Source: CAZEAN01 sp964510225
Lineage (GTDB): Bacteria; Planctomycetota; Planctomycetia; Isosphaerales; Isosphaeraceae
Length of the DNA: 64,000 nt
Direction of reading: 5' to 3'
NCBI GenBank assembly: GCA_964510225.1
Contig: CAZEAN010000002.1
Coordinates: 65,702 to 129,701 of the forward strand
Under the pieces are notes generated by a model, which saw only the letters and a list, made by a program, of their open reading frames with translations, searched no databases and was not told where the DNA came from. The position numbers and the translations under genes are program-made. This document shows positions 63,270 to 64,000 of this stretch, in pieces. Positions within the stretch are counted from its first letter, which is position 1. The number at the start of each line of letters is the position of its first letter.

Positions 63270-64000
63270 TCACTCCACGAACGGCATCGCCGGGAACGTC
63301 TTGTCATACATCTCCGCGAGGAGCTGCTTGAAGTCGTCCCGATCGCGCAGCGGATCTAGGTCCGAGTCTTGCTGTGTCCAGTCCGCATCAGTCCAGCCCG
63401 CCTCCACCGCTTGCTCAAGCATCGCTACTGCTTCGGCTGCAATGGACTCGGCCTCGTCTTCATCACGGGCAATGGGAACACACAACGACAGCTCACAGGC
63501 GGCGTCGTACAATTCTCCAGGGATCCCTGGCCAGAGTTTGACTCGCTCATTGGTGGCTTCGAATGCTCCCTGGGCGTTACCAAGCGCACGTTCGCAAGAG
63601 GCCAATCCACTGTAGTGGGCGTTCAAGTAGCGCCTGAATTGGATAAACTGCGGGTACCTGTCGAACAGCGGCCGTTGGTGTTCGATCGCTTCCAGAAACC
63701 GCAACCGCGCTTCTTCATAGCGACCTTGCCCAGCCAGGACCAAACCCAGGTTATGCAAGATTCTCCCTAATCCACTTCGAAACATAGGCACACCAGGCTG
63801 ATCGGCGACCAACGCTTCATACATCTCGATGGCACGCTTGTAGGCCTCGATGGCGTCTTCTGGGGCACCGGTGGTTTGAAGCACGGCCCCCAGGTTGCCG
63901 AGGTATCCGGCCAGTCCATTGCGGTAGTCGGGGACACCAGGCTGCTCGGCGACCAACACTTCATACATCTCGATGGCACGATTGAAGGCGTCGATGGCGT
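63270..64000 (-). CDS. TPR-repeat protein, C-terminal part (cut by window end)
   Basis: The frame is open through the right edge; at least 243 residues are visible and the start lies outside. Tandem TPR-like units have a 48-residue period (MYEVLVAEQPGVP / MYEALVADQPGVP, also visible as a 144-base DNA period at 63815 and 63959) followed by two diverged repeats and a C-terminal helical region ending PAMPFVE. In planctomycetes this type of TPR array often forms the C-terminus of large Ser/Thr kinases; the kinase part, if any, would be beyond the window. Confidence 0.8.
   Translation of the reverse strand, partial: AIDAFNRAIEMYEVLVAEQPGVPDYRNGLAGYLGNLGAVLQTTGAPEDAIEAYKRAIEMYEALVADQPGVPMFRSGLGRILHNLGLVLAGQGRYEEARLRFLEAIEHQRPLFDRYPQFIQFRRYLNAHYSGLASCERALGNAQGAFEATNERVKLWPGIPGELYDAACELSLCVPIARDEDEAESIAAEAVAMLEQAVEAGWTDADWTQQDSDLDPLRDRDDFKQLLAEMYDKTFPAMPFVE

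Noticed and set aside
63800..64000. 144-base repeat as a CRISPR-like or mobile repeat
   Set aside because: It is an in-frame coding repeat of TPR-like units.

Overview
The window looks like a chromosomal segment of a planctomycete (Planctomycetota). The evidence is the mix of families: two secreted sulfatases with C-x-P-x-R motifs, an ASPIC/UnbV-FG-GAP protein, a DUF1080-type (3-keto-disaccharide hydrolase-like) domain, membrane-anchored Ser/Thr kinases (one fused to an FGE-like domain), a LEPR-XLL-type N-terminus on a subtilase, a PEP-CTERM protein, large WD40 proteins and ~48-residue TPR repeats. Genes are mostly single or in short runs with switching strands, and intergenic gaps are long. 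No phage, plasmid or CRISPR array was seen.

Layout. 1-5.5 kb: 3' end of an ASPIC/UnbV protein, a six-TM Ser/Thr kinase, a secreted helical protein and a GH88-type hydrolase. 5.5-9.4 kb: a CPBP protease and an unusual three-domain secreted protein (terpenoid-cyclase-like repeats + DUF1080 + esterase), then a hairpin-rich gap. 9.4-18 kb: an RdgC-like protein, thrS, a sulfatase, a cytochrome b561/molybdopterin oxidoreductase pair and a membrane protein. 18-29.4 kb: mfd, then a leftward run of a duplicated-module subtilase, a GH-A clan glycosidase and a TAT-exported sugar isomerase-like protein.

29.7-41.5 kb is a 12 kb stretch with every gene on the + strand. First comes a four-gene cassette: a degenerate PaaK-like paralogue, an apparently active PaaK-like adenylating ligase, a protein with a C-terminal membrane segment, and a transglutaminase-like Cys-His-Asp protein. 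A kinase-FGE-like fusion and a soluble hybrid histidine kinase follow. The run ends with a RimK ATP-grasp ligase fused to a TrkA-C domain, flanked by a RimK-associated retropepsin-like protein and an AstE/aspartoacylase-like amidohydrolase. The four-gene cassette is my best candidate for an undescribed system; its chemistry is unknown and everything beyond fold and motif calls is inference.

41.6-64 kb: a secreted FAD oxidoreductase, a frameshifted IS5-type transposase remnant beside tRNA-Phe(GAA), a beta-propeller protein, an S41 protease, a sigma-like protein, a small secreted protein, a second sulfatase, GT39- and GT4-type glycosyltransferases converging on each other with overlapping 3' ends, a PilZ protein, a 21-repeat WD40 protein, a PEP-CTERM protein, a small helical protein, an RlmI-like methyltransferase, and a TPR protein cut by the window end.
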